Positions 11,516-21,535 of a DNA stretch of 64,000 nucleotides are shown piece after piece. Made by a program: the position numbers and the translations under genes. Position 1 is the first letter of the stretch. Each line of letters starts with the position of its first letter. Source of the DNA: Saturnia japonica (taxonomy: Eukaryota > Arthropoda > Insecta > Lepidoptera > Saturniidae); NCBI GenBank assembly GCA_033032175.1, contig CM065306.1, forward strand, positions 10,062,001 to 10,126,000, read 5' to 3'. The notes beneath the pieces were generated by a model, which was not told the origin of the DNA, ran no database searches, and saw only the letters and a list, made by a program, of their open reading frames with translations.

Positions 11516-11795
11516 CGGTTTTTTTTAGAACTGACTATACTGTTAGCCTTAGGAGGCTTCCCCGAACTTTGTGGAGAGCGCTTAGAGCACTCAGCCGCGA
11601 AAATTTTTGGACAACTCGCGCACAAGGGTGACAACGTGGTCGGACCTTGGCTTGGGCGGTTGTCGCGATTGTAAATAAGTCGCGAACTGACTATTTCCCT
11701 ATCCGTAAATTCGAGCTAACTAACATATACTCATATACCTGAGAGGAAGGAAGGAAACATGTGTATGTGTATTTAGTGATCGGAAAAGTGTCCAA
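11516..11795 (-). mobile_element. 5'-truncated Jockey LINE, 3' end only
   Basis: On the minus strand this ends GGCTAACAGTATAGTCAG then TTCT and A residues (the T-run at about 11520-11528 on the plus strand). It matches the 3' UTR of the element at 1-5414 and the minus-strand copy at 29480-29785, including the CTCGCGCACAAGGGTG and GCTTGGGCGGTTGTCGCGAT blocks. It is a dead-on-arrival insertion, typical of target-primed reverse transcription. The flank at about 11796-11880 resembles the repeat at 46920-47030, so it may have landed in that repeat. Confidence 0.8.
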
Positions 11796-14220
11796 CGGTT
11801 TCATTCGTGTTTAATTTATCCAAGCAACCGCGCCGCGGTCGCTGACGCCACGTATAACCTAATCGTTGTTCTCACTTCCCGTACTTGCCTGCAGCTTTCC
11901 AGATTGTTTTACGTTCATGATTACTGCTTGACGAAGCCATAGCGTGATGTTATATAACCTTTCCCAATAAATCCTAATTAATATTATTAATGCAAAAGTG
12001 CTCAGTCAAAAAAAATTTGCTAAACGGATTTGAATGAAATGAAAGCTTATAACCTACATTAAGACATAGGTACTTTCTATCCGGGTAAAATTTTTTTTTG
12101 TTAACACTACAGGAGCCACATGAGTCATGACAGTCATGGACATAGCAAGTGTGCTGTAAAAGGCAAAAAAAATTTTTTCACATTTAACTGGTACTTCCAG
12201 TCTCCACATATAACACAAAATCACAAAACTCGCACTCTCTCTTTATATTTTGAAATTTTCTTTGAATATGTACTGAACTATTTAACAGAATATTTATACG
12301 ATTTTTTTAAATAATAGTATGTTTAGAAATAATCTAAGATTTCGTTCCATTTTAGATAAGTTAGCAAGTATAACCAGGATAACTTAATTTTATACCAGCT
12401 CTCGCCCCCGATTTCTTTACCGTTGTCTGCAAGATGAAACAACTCGTACGCCATCTATTTTAAAATAGTTGTACTAATTCAGAAACTTTGAAGGACGTGC
12501 ACACAACAACGGACCCAACTTTCATGACAATCGAATAAATGGTGAACGTATACGAAACAAACAAAGAAATATTCATTTATGAATGTCTACACAATGATAT
12601 TATGAAAAGAAAATCTTGGCGCTAAACTGTTTCTTTAACGAAAGTTTTTGAATGTTTATTAGCGACCGTTTTAATAAAATATCTGTGTTTACTATCCCCA
12701 AATAGGACATATTTGTAATAAGTACTATATTTAACTTAAGACAGATATCAGCTTCCCTCGTATCTATCCAAGCTATGGGGTATGGATGTGTATTATGTAT
12801 ATATGAAATCTATCCATTGATAGGATATTAAAAAAAAGTAAGGACAAAAGGTTATACTTGTCTATCTTTAGTAACTGAAACAACGGAGAGATAGATTATT
12901 GGAAACGGCCGTTAATCAATAAGTTATTGGCCTTATCAGCGTTCAGAGCGTCAACAGGTGTCTAAAATTGTAATATATTTTGCACTCGAAAAAATTACTA
13001 AATTATAGATAAAATTGCATAATATATCAATTTACCTGTAGGTAATACAATATAATCTGGAATATAATAGAAATTCTTGACATTTATTTAATAAGATTTG
13101 ATAACTTATGCTAGATATTACCTATAATAACATTGAACACAATACTTGAAAATGAAATCATAAAAAAATACAATTAAATAGAAATTGTATTATAAGCAAG
13201 TAAAATCAATTTATTTAAGCCATTCCACATAATATTCGAATAAGGTACTTTTATTATAAAGTTAACTAGGAAATAAAGCTAAAATAGATACACCAAAGAT
13301 AAGCCATTATATATTTTAACTATAAATTTGATTTTAATGTGAATAAATTATTTATCATAAAACAATGTCCATAACATAACTTTTTATAACCGTATTTGAA
13401 ATATTTGAATGTAATTAATTTGAACTGACTGGTAGGCACTAACGTGGCGCACCTAGACCTAAATTTTATGGGCGTGGTAAAGTAAAAACTAATTTATTAT
13501 GCTTTCACTTATCAATCAAAATTAATATACCAATTAACTATTTTCTGCGTAGATTTAATTATTCTTCGTATTTACAAATACTATTATAAACTCTCTAATA
13601 TTCACCTGCACGATTTAAAAAAAAAAAAAAACAAATATAGAAAGAACCGAAATTATTTTTGTTAATTTAACATTATTAACCTAAATTTAAGAAATGTATT
13701 AGTTAAAAGAAATTATTTTACCTTAACCTACTAGAAATGTGTGTTAAAAGCGGGAATACTTTTACATGAAATACGGTTACTTTTTCATTAACTGTATATA
13801 CAATGTATATGAATGTATATATATCAGACACGTCTCATTTTGTATTTTCATGAATAGTTAACTAGTTCATTTATTATCTTATGATTATTTCCTACGCTCT
13901 CAATATGTTATTCCAGTGCGGGTAAGATACTCATCAATCTTCCAACGCCGGTATTATAATTAAACAATGAATAATGTTTCTATACAATTCGAGTTAATCT
14001 CTTATATATGTAATAATCAATTCAAAGATTTTTTTATTTATTTTTTGTTGTATTCAAATGATGGAAAAAAATGTTGTGAACCAAACATGACATATTTTGA
14101 TATAATCCTAAGAATGACGTCAATTTGCTTATAATAGGTATACCACATACCATGTTCTAAATATTGAGCAAATATTAACCTAATTTATTTTCTTATCTGT
14201 TACAATAATCTATACTTCTA
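11796..14220. other. Long AT-rich stretch without genes
   Basis: No plausible coding exon was found on either strand. The 11796-11890 part resembles the Helitron-like repeat at 46920-47030 (shared GTTCTCACTTCCCG). An ORF of 64 codons at 12120 has low-complexity content and no recognisable family. Confidence 0.4.
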
Positions 14221-14580
14221 ATAAAAGAGTAAAGAGTCCAATTCTGTACATTGAAGATATTTGAGAAAAAATTATATTTTTAGAATTATAGCCGGAATAG
14301 TTTTTGAGATTTTTGTCTGTCTGTCTGTCGGTATGTTTGAACACCAATGATGCAAAAACTACTAGACCGAATTCAATGATATTTGGTACGGATATAGTTT
14401 ATAGTCTGAAGGTACACTTAGGTTGTAATTGTATGTTCTATAAATTGAGTTTAGGTTATGTACATATAAAAAAGTCTATATGTATTTTTGTAATATATTT
14501 AAAGTATTTAGTGAAACAAAGTGAAAAGATACCAAATTATTTTATCTTTATACTATTTAAAAGAAAAAAACAATAAATGG
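14221..14580 (+). repeat. Helitron-like repeat with (TGTC)n
   Basis: Contains TTTGTCTGTCTGTCTGTC and, 3' of it, ACTAGACCGAATTCAATGAT. The similar fragment at 53590-53835 also pairs a TGTC run with a CTAATAGACCGGATTTGAT phrase. The short open frame at 14304 reads through this repeat and is not taken as a gene. Confidence 0.5.
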
Positions 14581-14739
14581 AAACGTATGTTTTTTTTCAG
14601 GAGTATTCATAGATGACGCTGTACGGTTTGTTTTAAATCATCATGAAATTAATTTGTTATTAATTGGCACACTTAAGTATATTTTCTGTAAGCACTTATA
14701 CTAATATTTAAAAGGCTGGACTTTTATTACTTATTTTAA

Positions 14740-15210
14740 ACTATCTTTGCCCATGGCTTCGCTTACGTGGACTACAGAATGCCCGCGCGAATCTTGCTCC
14801 CCCGGTCCCGGCTATTTTAAAGACAAAAATACTTATTGTGGGTGTTCCTTAGAAGATAGGTATATACTCTTCCAGACTTGTAGGTCTTTTTAATGACTAC
14901 AATTATGTAGTACATTAATTTGCTATATCTCTTATGGTTTACTTGGCAAAAGTTTTTTTATTTGTGCGGGACCTTAATTCTTTTTATAAAATAAAAGTAG
15001 CCTAAGTTACTTCCTATATCATCAGCTATCTATCAATGAAAGTTCCATCAAAATCGGTCCAACCGTTTCAGAGATTACACAGAACAAACAGACAGACAGA
15101 CAGACAAAAATGTTAAAAATGGGTGTTTTGTTACGCATTTGGTAAAAAGCTGTTATTTTGAAATTACAAACAGACACTTCAATATTATTAATTGTATATA
15201 GACGTTTTAG
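14740..15210 (+). repeat. Helitron-like/MINE-type repeat with (GACA)4
   Basis: Carries CATCAAAATCGGTCCAACCG, then CAGACAGACAGACAGACA, then GGTAAAAAGCTGTTATTTTG, in the same order as the repeat at 6705-7075. Its start (CCATGGCTTCGCTTACGTGG) resembles the conserved GC-richer terminus of these elements. Non-coding. Confidence 0.6.
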
Positions 15211-15244
15211 ATAGATTTGAACGTTATTTTTTAATGTTTAATAT

Positions 15245-15497
15245 AATATACCATCACGCCTGTATCCCCGAGGGGTTAGGCAGAGGTGTACTAATGTACA
15301 CCCACAGTTCGCCGTGTATGTTTTTTAAATCCCATGTAATAGGGGGCGAGCCTATTGCCATTACTCGGGCACAAAGCCAAACTCCGAGCTGCTACTAATA
15401 ATTTCATAGAGAAATCCAATAACACTTTGCTCGACCTGGAAATCGAACCCAGGACTTCGATCATAGCAGTCGCGCTTACAACTACTAGGCTAATGAG
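15245..15497 (-). mobile_element. tRNA-derived SINE
   Basis: On the minus strand it starts with a tRNA-like pol III promoter: an A-box-like GCCTAGTAGTTGTAAGCGCG and a B box GGTTCGATTTCC. A unique body follows (GTAGCAGCTCGGAGTTTGGC, CCCCTATTACATGGGA) and ends GCCTAACCCCTCGGGGATAC. The same sequence is on the plus strand at 50594-50822 and, with an internal deletion, at 51118-51250 on the minus strand. It is mobilised by LINE enzymes in trans and encodes nothing. Confidence 0.8.
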
Positions 15498-16616
15498 TTC
15501 AATTTTTACGGTAGTTAAAGTTTTAAATGTTAAAATAATTACAAACATCTATTCGATCTCAATTTTCTTCGATAGATGTAATTACAATAAACAGACATAC
15601 TATAAAGCATTATTATTCACTGGATATCAACGGTTTGTAAAAATAAAGTTATTAAATCAAATCAGCTTTTCTTAGAGGGTTAAAATTTAAAATTATTTTA
15701 GTTGGGTATTCTCAAAGCTTATACCGATCAAATACCGTAAGGTGAGATTGGGTTGATGGGAGGTTTCTATTTAGTTGCTGTTTTTTATACACGAAATATA
15801 CCCCACAGGCGAAGTCGTGGGCACAGCTAGTAATTTGATAAATTAAACAAAATAAGTATTCACAGACTTTTTCAAGTGTTGTTGTTGTATACATACAAGT
15901 AGTTACTAAACACTCCTACGCTAATAGAATACCATAATACATGCAGACGATTAGGTATTAAACGTAAAAAAATGGATTACCATACAGGTAGCTCAAATTT
16001 GGCCAAGTAAACCATTTTCATCGTGTGATCTTTTAAATAAGATGACGTAAATTAAATACAAATAATATTTCGCATAATGATTATGTATTAATATCATTAT
16101 TGAGTGTTTTTCTTAACACAAAAATTGAGTGAAGGAAACTAAAATTCACATAAAATCGTAATATTGAAGAAACACGCAAGTGAAATTTGCAAATTAGTAA
16201 TAATAATTATGATTTACTCACGACAAGCATAAACCTATAGTTTATACATATAATACAAGGTACATAGTTAATTACTTTATTATCCACGCTAATATTATAA
16301 ACTATTTGTTACCGTACGACAATTAAACCTTTGAATCGATCGCAATTAAATTTAGCATAGAGACCTGAAGACAGACATACTACAAAAACACGCAAACGAA
16401 GTTGCAAGGAAAAAACTAGTAGTTCATATTTTTTAGTTCGGTTTTGTTCGGGTTCCTAATATTTCAGTTATAAAGTTGTTTTTCTTAAAGAAACTATAGG
16501 CGAGTATTATAATTGGCCGAGTTTTATATTGTATGTAATAGATTGCGCTACGGTCGATTTAGATCACGCTCACGGTAGCCTTTCTTGGTAATGTATGGCT
16601 CCGACCGATAGTACGT
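15498..16616. other. AT-rich non-coding DNA
   Basis: No gene seen. A Helitron-like terminus (CACAGGCGAAGTCGTGGGCA then CAGCTAGTA) lies at about 15803-15833. Confidence 0.4.
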
Positions 16617-17107
16617 AATGTTGTGACAGCTTCGTATGTTCCCGACCCCAACGCCTGCCGGAGAAAACGCCGGCCGCGTAATATATTCACTGACCCGCTC
16701 GACCAAACCGAAACAGCTAACGCGTTCTACGCCACCGTCTCTCCAAACAGAGCGTGCCACCGCCCACGCCCGCGTATCCACCGTTCTCTCCGCAGAGGAC
16801 GGGCGGTTAACTTCGCTCCCGCACACCCGTCACGTCCACCCTCTCTAGCGGCAACCCAAGCCTAGGTCCGTTCCTCGGTGTGAAGCCCTTGGGTCTGGAA
16901 GCCGCCTGCGCGATACAATGACATTATACGTGCAAGACTTAGCTATCCATACACAAATATCACACACATATGTTACATACGTGCACACCTCACAGGTACA
17001 TAGGTTCTGTAAGGAACCTTTTTTTCTTTTTTTGCTCTAGTTAGTGTAGAAAAACTTTCCGACCACTAAATACACATACCCATATTTCCTTCTTTCTTCT
17101 CAGGAGG
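16617..17107 (+). mobile_element. 5'-truncated Jockey LINE fragment
   Basis: Starts inside the ORF2 C-terminus: the frame at 16623-16865 ends RRGRAVNFAPAHPSRPPSLA then ATQA, nearly identical to the end of ORF2 at 4928. It then runs into the 3' UTR and breaks off at about 17107, in the AGGAGG block, before the terminal GC-rich segment. The missing end is supplied by a second fragment that starts right there. Confidence 0.8.
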
Positions 17108-17608
17108 TCAGGCAGCCGCCCGCGCGATACAAAGTGACACTATACGTGCAACACTTAGCTACCCACATACAATATTACACACGTATGAACACACACACGT
17201 GCACACCACAGAGGCACATAGGTTCTGTAAGGGACCTTTTTTTTTTCTTTTTTTGCGATAGTTAGACTAATGCGCTAGTTAGTAGAAAAACCATTCCGAT
17301 TATTAAATACACATACGCATGGTCCACTCCTTCCTCCCAGGAGGAGGGGAACGTGCATATGAGTATATGTTAGTTAGTTCGAATTCTCGTAGGATTAGGG
17401 AATTAGTTAGATCGCGACCTTTTCGCGACGACCGCCCGAGCCTAGGTTCGGCCACTCTGGCACCCTCGTGCGGGTCGTCACAAACTTTCGCGGCTGAGTG
17501 CCCTAAGCGCTCGCCCCCAAGTCCGGTGAAGCTGTAAAAACCGCAGCGGCTCTGTTTTAGGATAGGGCCCCTAAGGCTAACAGTGTAGTCAATTCAAAAA
17601 AAAAAAAT
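17106..17608 (+). mobile_element. Second Jockey 3' UTR fragment, joined to the first
   Basis: Restarts in the early 3' UTR (GTCAGGCAGCCGCCCGCGCG, equal to about 4957 in the long copy) and runs to the true 3' end, GGCTAACAGTGTAGTCAATT plus an A-run at 17597-17606. About 230 bp of the 3' UTR is therefore present twice in a row. Either two truncated insertions landed head to tail or one copy suffered an internal duplication. It lies in the receptor gene, downstream of the 17867-18047 exon in transcription order and antisense to it. Confidence 0.75.
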
Positions 17609-17866
17609 ACCTAATGTTGTTGTTTACAAAGATTAGATTATATCCTTCTCAATTAACTGTATAGTACGAAAATATAAAAGTGAAAGTAAAGTGAAGTGTT
17701 TTAGTTAGTGTTCTGTGAGTCCCTACGAAGGTAAAATTTGTACAATAATTCACGCATCGGATTAACATATTAATAATTAGCCAGATTACTTTATGGGTTG
17801 CATTATGAAATAATATTTAATATATTAAAATATCATTATGAAATTTTATGAAGCATAGAAACTCAC

Positions 17867-18047
17867 CGAAAGCGTAGTAGCACACTTGGAATAGGTGTGG
17901 AGCGATAGCTGTTAGAAGACCGAATAAGGCTTGCGGCAGCTCAGTGGCCAGGAAAAGGCCCAAGAGCGCAACTAACATACGTGTAGTGCGATCTGTTCGA
18001 CCTCCACCACGCTTACCACCTTCCTCATTGAGACGAACTTTCTCACC
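17867..18047 (-). CDS. DmsR-like: Myosuppressin-receptor-like GPCR, exon with TM6
   Basis: Too short for a simple ORF search but clear on the minus strand. It follows a good acceptor (T-rich tract, then TATAG) and ends in a consensus donor G|GTGAGT. The 181 bp translate in phase 0 as GEKVRLNEEGGKRGGGRTDR, then TTRMLVALLGLFLATELPQA, then a segment ending VCYYAFG. This is the end of intracellular loop 3, TM6 with the family's DRTTRML start and TELPQ in place of the usual CWxP, and the third extracellular loop. It joins in frame to the donor at 21536. It ends in phase 1, so at least one more exon (TM7 and tail) is required. I could not find that exon between 1 and 17866, so it probably lies beyond base 1. 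Confidence 0.85.
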
Positions 18048-18171
18048 CTATACATTAAAAAAAATAATGATAAATTGTACAATTTAATGATATAAATGAT
18101 ATAATCCTAATAAGCTAACTGTTCCCACGTTTGATAAATACTGAAGTCACAAACACAATAAATTACTGAAG

Positions 18172-18300
18172 CAATGATTGCTCAGTTGTAGCGTGTACGG
18201 ACACTGTCGATCGATGTGAGTTCAGATCCCTATAATGAGCCTGAATTTTCGGTGAAGGAAACATCGTCATGAAACCATAGCATGGTGGTAGGGTATTTGC
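18172..18300 (+). mobile_element. SINE fragment (Bm1-like lepidopteran type)
   Basis: Has a weak B-box-like GAGTTCAGATCCC, then AATGAGCCTGAATTTTCGGT and GAAGGAAACATCGTCATGAA, which is the conserved body of a common lepidopteran tRNA-derived SINE. Diverged copies are at 40228-40367 (minus) and 49087-49203 (plus). It sits in an intron of the receptor gene. Confidence 0.65.
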
Positions 18301-18439
18301 TAATGTTCTGTTGCATTGTATGTATAAAATCTAATATTTTCCTCCAGTTGAAAATCTGTCGCGCAGCACCTTCATTGGTTTCATTTGGCAGTTGTAATTG
18401 TGAGTTTATTCTCTCAACTAGCGAGTCACCATCTTAGCC

Positions 18440-18880
18440 GACATCATCACTTAACATCAGATTAGATCAGATATGGCGTTATTTTCTGGGGCAACTCCAC
18501 ACATAAGGAGGTAGTATTTAAGCTGCAAAAACGCTGTTTGGGCAATGTTTAGACTTAAAACTACTGATAGCTGTAAACTACATTTTGAGAAGTATAAGAT
18601 CCTAACACTCCCTTGTCTTTATATATTGGAGGTTTCTCTTTTTGTGCAGCAAAACCCTCAATACTTTCCGAGGCTTTCAAATTTAGTTACTAGCAACAGA
18701 CGTGATAATTATCAGTTATGTATTCGCCGCTCTAGGGCTGCTCTTATGTGGAAAAGTATTTTATATAGCAACTAAAATCTATAACAAAATACAAAACACC
18801 TTTAAAAGAATTAAACTTCAACTTATTTAAAAAGCATTTAAAGGATTTACTCAATTTTAAGTGTTATTACCACATTAATT
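18440..18880 (+). pseudogene. LINE C-terminal fragment (CR1/Daphne-like)
   Basis: Two frames read as the C-terminus of a non-LTR polymerase. From about 18468 there is RYGVIFWGNSTHKEVVFKLQ. After a frameshift near 18545 there is DSCKLHFEKYKILTLPCLYI and later RRSRAALMWKSILY. The 3' part reads LKELNFNLFKKHLKDLL in a third frame. These are typical post-RT motifs of CR1-like LINEs. The remnant lies in the receptor intron and ends where the foldback element at 18887 begins. Confidence 0.65.
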
Positions 18881-18886
18881 ACTTTT

Positions 18887-19073
18887 TTTTCTCCTCCGGG
18901 ATGAAAAGTTCACTTTTAGTCCCTGTCACGCGGGAGAAAAGTACCCGATTCTCTCCCGGTGAGATGGCAAATGTGCACATGCGCGTACTTTAGTTTATCT
19001 CCCGGTAACCTAGCAACTACGTGTTTATATATAAAATATATAAATTTTTCATCCCGGAGGAGAAAAAAATTGT
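18887..19073. repeat. Foldback (MITE-like) element 1
   Basis: The left arm TTTTTTTCTCCTCCGGGATG AAAA is repeated inverted at the right as TTTTCATCCCGGAGGAGAAA, about 24 bp with an intact match. The element is some 185 bp and non-coding. The centre has GC-rich segments (CTCTCCCGGTGAGATGGC). I could not fix the target duplication. Confidence 0.65.
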
Positions 19074-19075
19074 AA

Positions 19076-19173
19076 GCGCACCTAGGGCGAAAAGTAGGAC
19101 ATCTACACCCGCGATTGTCCATTGAACCATACGCGCGGGCGTGAATGTCCTACTTTTCTCCCTTGGTGCGTAA
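19076..19173. repeat. Foldback (MITE-like) element 2
   Basis: Immediately follows element 1. The left arm CGCACCTAGGGCGAAAAGTA GGACAT pairs with the right arm read on the other strand, CGCACCAAGGGAGAAAAGTA GGACAT. The internal parts CACCCGCG and CGCGGGCG also pair, so almost the whole 98 bp folds into one hairpin. TAA occurs at both sides (before GCGCACC and after GGTGCG), which would fit a PIF/Harbinger-type TWA target. Confidence 0.65.
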
Positions 19174-19227
19174 TATACTATTAGATGACACTTTTACATA
19201 ATCTAATAATAATACAACATTTCTTAT

Positions 19228-19600
19228 TCATTAATACGTGAAGCAAAAGCTTTCTACTCTTTTTAAGCTTGAGTGCACGGAAGACTTTGAGATTTGGCAT
19301 GGTTAAAGTTTATATGGAGAAGGAGTGCAGAAAGCTAAAATTTATCTATAATATCTGTTACTAATATATTAAATTAAATATTTTAATACTGCGAGTCCTA
19401 ACACGACCAGTACCATTGAACTTAGACCCCCAAAATATTGACATTGTCACTCAACGAAAAGTGACAGTAAGCGGTGTAGATAATACGTACTCATTTTTTA
19501 CGTTCATGAATACTGCAAATGTCAAACAGAAAATATTCTATGATCAAAAAGTCGCTGGTCGAATTTCGACTTTAGGGTGATCGCTAGTTTTAATAAGTAT
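19228..19600 (+). repeat. Interspersed repeat, second copy at 57557-57925
   Basis: About 360 bp shared with 57557-57925 in the same orientation, including TAATACGTGAAGCAAAA, GGAGAAGGAGTGCAGAAAGC, ATATCTGTTACTAATATATT, TACCATTGAACTTAGACCCC and AAAAAGTCGCTGGTCG. No coding frame is evident. Neither copy shows obvious terminal inverted repeats. Class unknown. Confidence 0.75.
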
Positions 19601-19990
19601 GTGATAATTGTATTTCAATAATAATAAATAATAATAACTATTTTGGACCACAAATGGCAGAATATGATGTTACTATTTTTATAAATGTAAGAGCTGTATT
19701 CACCATATTCAGATAAATGAAGATATTGTATTGTATTGTATTACATAATACTAAACAAACTTTTGATTTAACAGACGATCTTGGGATTTCAGATCATGAA
19801 AGTGAATAAATGGTTAAATTTCACTTAAATTTACTCCATTTAGTTAATATATTTTTCTTCACTTTTTACTAAGACTTTTGTGACACCAATGCAGGCTCTA
19901 CTGTGCGTCAGCACGGTGCAGTGATAGTCCACGCCTATTGCTACGACAGGAATTACTGCTCGCGATACCATATCCTGTCTGAAGGATGTA

Positions 19991-21293
19991 CAAGATGTCC
20001 AGAAAGGGTATCGGGTATTTGTTTTCGCGCCATATTCGAAACGGGGCGTCTAAAGGGTGCGGGGAGGGGTTCGTGGCGGCCGCCATTTTGTGGAGTTTTA
20101 GTCACGATGGAACAGTACTCGGGAACGCATCGCGCATTTTGCGTACGAGCGTATTATCGTAATGGTGATTCAATAGTGACTGCTCAACGTCGCTATCGTG
20201 CGGAATATCGTACACGCCACGCGCCATGTGACGATAGCATTAGGAAATGGATCAGGATGTTCGAGAATACAGGTGCGACAGTTAAAATTCAAAACTCTGG
20301 TCGTCCTCGTTCAGTTCGCGATGAAGAAACAATTGAAGAAGTTGAGGCGTCGGTTCGCCAAAATCCGTCTTTATCCATCCGAAAGCGAAGCCAAGCGTTG
20401 AACATCAAAAAATCGTCTTTACATTCGATTTTAAAGAAAGACTTACATCTAAAAGCCTATAAAATTCAATTGGTTCAAGAATTGAAGGATACGGACTATG
20501 CTAATCGACTGAATTTTGCGAACGAAATGCTGCAGCGATTTAACAACTTTAACAACATACTGTTCAGTGACGAAGCAAATTTTCACCTGAATGGTCATGT
20601 TAATAAGCAGAATTGTCGGTACTGGGCAGTGGAGAATCCGAGACGAAAGCATGAACGACCCCTGCATAGCCCAAAGGTCGTTGTTTGGGCCGCTATGTCT
20701 GCTAAAGGCATAATTGGTCCTTATTTTCATGAAGATAAACGAGGCCGAGCAATTAATGTGAATAGTGACCGTTATTGCGATATGTTGCGAAATTTTTTGG
20801 TCCCAGAGTTGCAGGAGTTTGCAGGTTTCAACTCAAGAACGTGGTTCCAGCAAGATGGGGCCACTTGCCATACCTCAAATAACTCAATGGAAGTTGTTAA
20901 CGAATTATTCCCTAATAAAGTCATTTCGCGAAGGGGTAACATCAACTGGCCTCCCAGAAGCCCCGACCTTAGCCCGCTTGACTATTTTGCATGGGGATAC
21001 CTAAAAAGTAAGGTTTATCAAAACAATCCGACGAATCTAACCCAGTTAAAGCAAAACATCAGGTCAGAAATGGCAGCAATATCGATAGCTATGTGTCAAC
21101 GTGTTATCGCCAATCTTCGTTTCCGTTTAGAAGAGTGCCAGCAACGTAACGGTCATCATTTGGATAACATCATCTTTTCCAAATAATTCTCCAATTCATA
21201 TGCTAATAATAAACAATAAACTTTTTTATTGCATACAAATAATTTTTGTTTCATTGAACTTACAAATACCCGATACCCTTTCTGGACACCTTG
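19991..21293 (+). mobile_element. Apparently intact Tc1/mariner-superfamily transposon
   Basis: Terminal inverted repeats of about 32 bp begin CAAGATGTCCAGAAAGGGTA (left) and CAAGGTGTCCAGAAAGGGTA (right, other strand) and continue TCGGGTATTTGT. They differ at one position. TA flanks both ends (19989-19990 and 21294-21295). Length is 1303 bp with a single uninterrupted transposase frame. The element sits in the intron between the two receptor exons, in antisense orientation to that gene. Nothing visible precludes activity. Confidence 0.93.
20107..21186 (+). CDS. Mariner-type DDD transposase (359 aa)
   Basis: The frame is open further upstream to 19903, but that Met lies outside the transposon, so the ATG at 20107 (MEQYSGTHRAFCVRAYYRNG) is chosen. 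Residues about 1-115 hold paired helix-turn-helix DNA-binding domains, with an AT-hook-like GRPRS at 65-69. The catalytic triad is D155 (FSDEANFHLNG), D250 (WFQQDGATCHT) and D292 (SPDLSPLDYF). There are 41 residues between the last two, a DD41D spacing like the rosa/Visitor-type lineages, if D292 and not D287 is the third residue. The enzyme would cut at the terminal repeats and insert at TA. All three acidic residues and the C-terminus are present, so it may be active. A poly(A) signal AATAAA is found near 21213. Confidence 0.93.
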   Translation: MEQYSGTHRAFCVRAYYRNGDSIVTAQRRYRAEYRTRHAPCDDSIRKWIRMFENTGATVKIQNSGRPRSVRDEETIEEVEASVRQNPSLSIRKRSQALNIKKSSLHSILKKDLHLKAYKIQLVQELKDTDYANRLNFANEMLQRFNNFNNILFSDEANFHLNGHVNKQNCRYWAVENPRRKHERPLHSPKVVVWAAMSAKGIIGPYFHEDKRGRAINVNSDRYCDMLRNFLVPELQEFAGFNSRTWFQQDGATCHTSNNSMEVVNELFPNKVISRRGNINWPPRSPDLSPLDYFAWGYLKSKVYQNNPTNLTQLKQNIRSEMAAISIAMCQRVIANLRFRLEECQQRNGHHLDNIIFSK

Positions 21294-21535
21294 TAGTTAG
21301 CAACAAACACACCAATGCATGCAAATGGCGTTCGATCTTAGTCCTCAGGAATAGCATCAATGTAAGCTGCAGTGACTACTTAATATAAGATAGAGTTCAT
21401 ACATGTTTAGTACATCGTTCCCATAAAAAATAGCCATAGAAAATAATTTAGCACTAATAATTTATTATCACATATTTATTCCATTATCTTCGACATACAA
21501 AATGTTGCATAGTGAGTTGAGTATAGTATAAATAC
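21294..21535 (-). other. Intron sequence of the receptor gene
   Basis: Follows the donor (GAG|GTATTTATAC on the minus strand). The frame stays open for another 20 codons past the donor, but those residues have no family resemblance. AT-rich, no other signals. Confidence 0.6.

Noticed and set aside
15245..15497. Possible tRNA gene from A and B boxes
   Set aside because: The cloverleaf does not complete, and the sequence recurs with the same non-tRNA body elsewhere; it is a SINE.
1..17866. TM7/C-terminal exon of the receptor
   Set aside because: Searched by eye on the minus strand for the conserved LMD..NFxLYC segment; no convincing match, so it is not annotated.
19903..20106. Upstream Met extending the mariner transposase by 68 codons
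   Set aside because: It lies outside or in the terminal inverted repeat; the transposon starts at 19991, so the ATG at 20107 is the sensible start.
21476..21535. Continuation of the receptor frame past 21536
   Set aside because: A consensus donor ends the exon at 21536 and the next exon continues in phase; the extra residues do not resemble the family.
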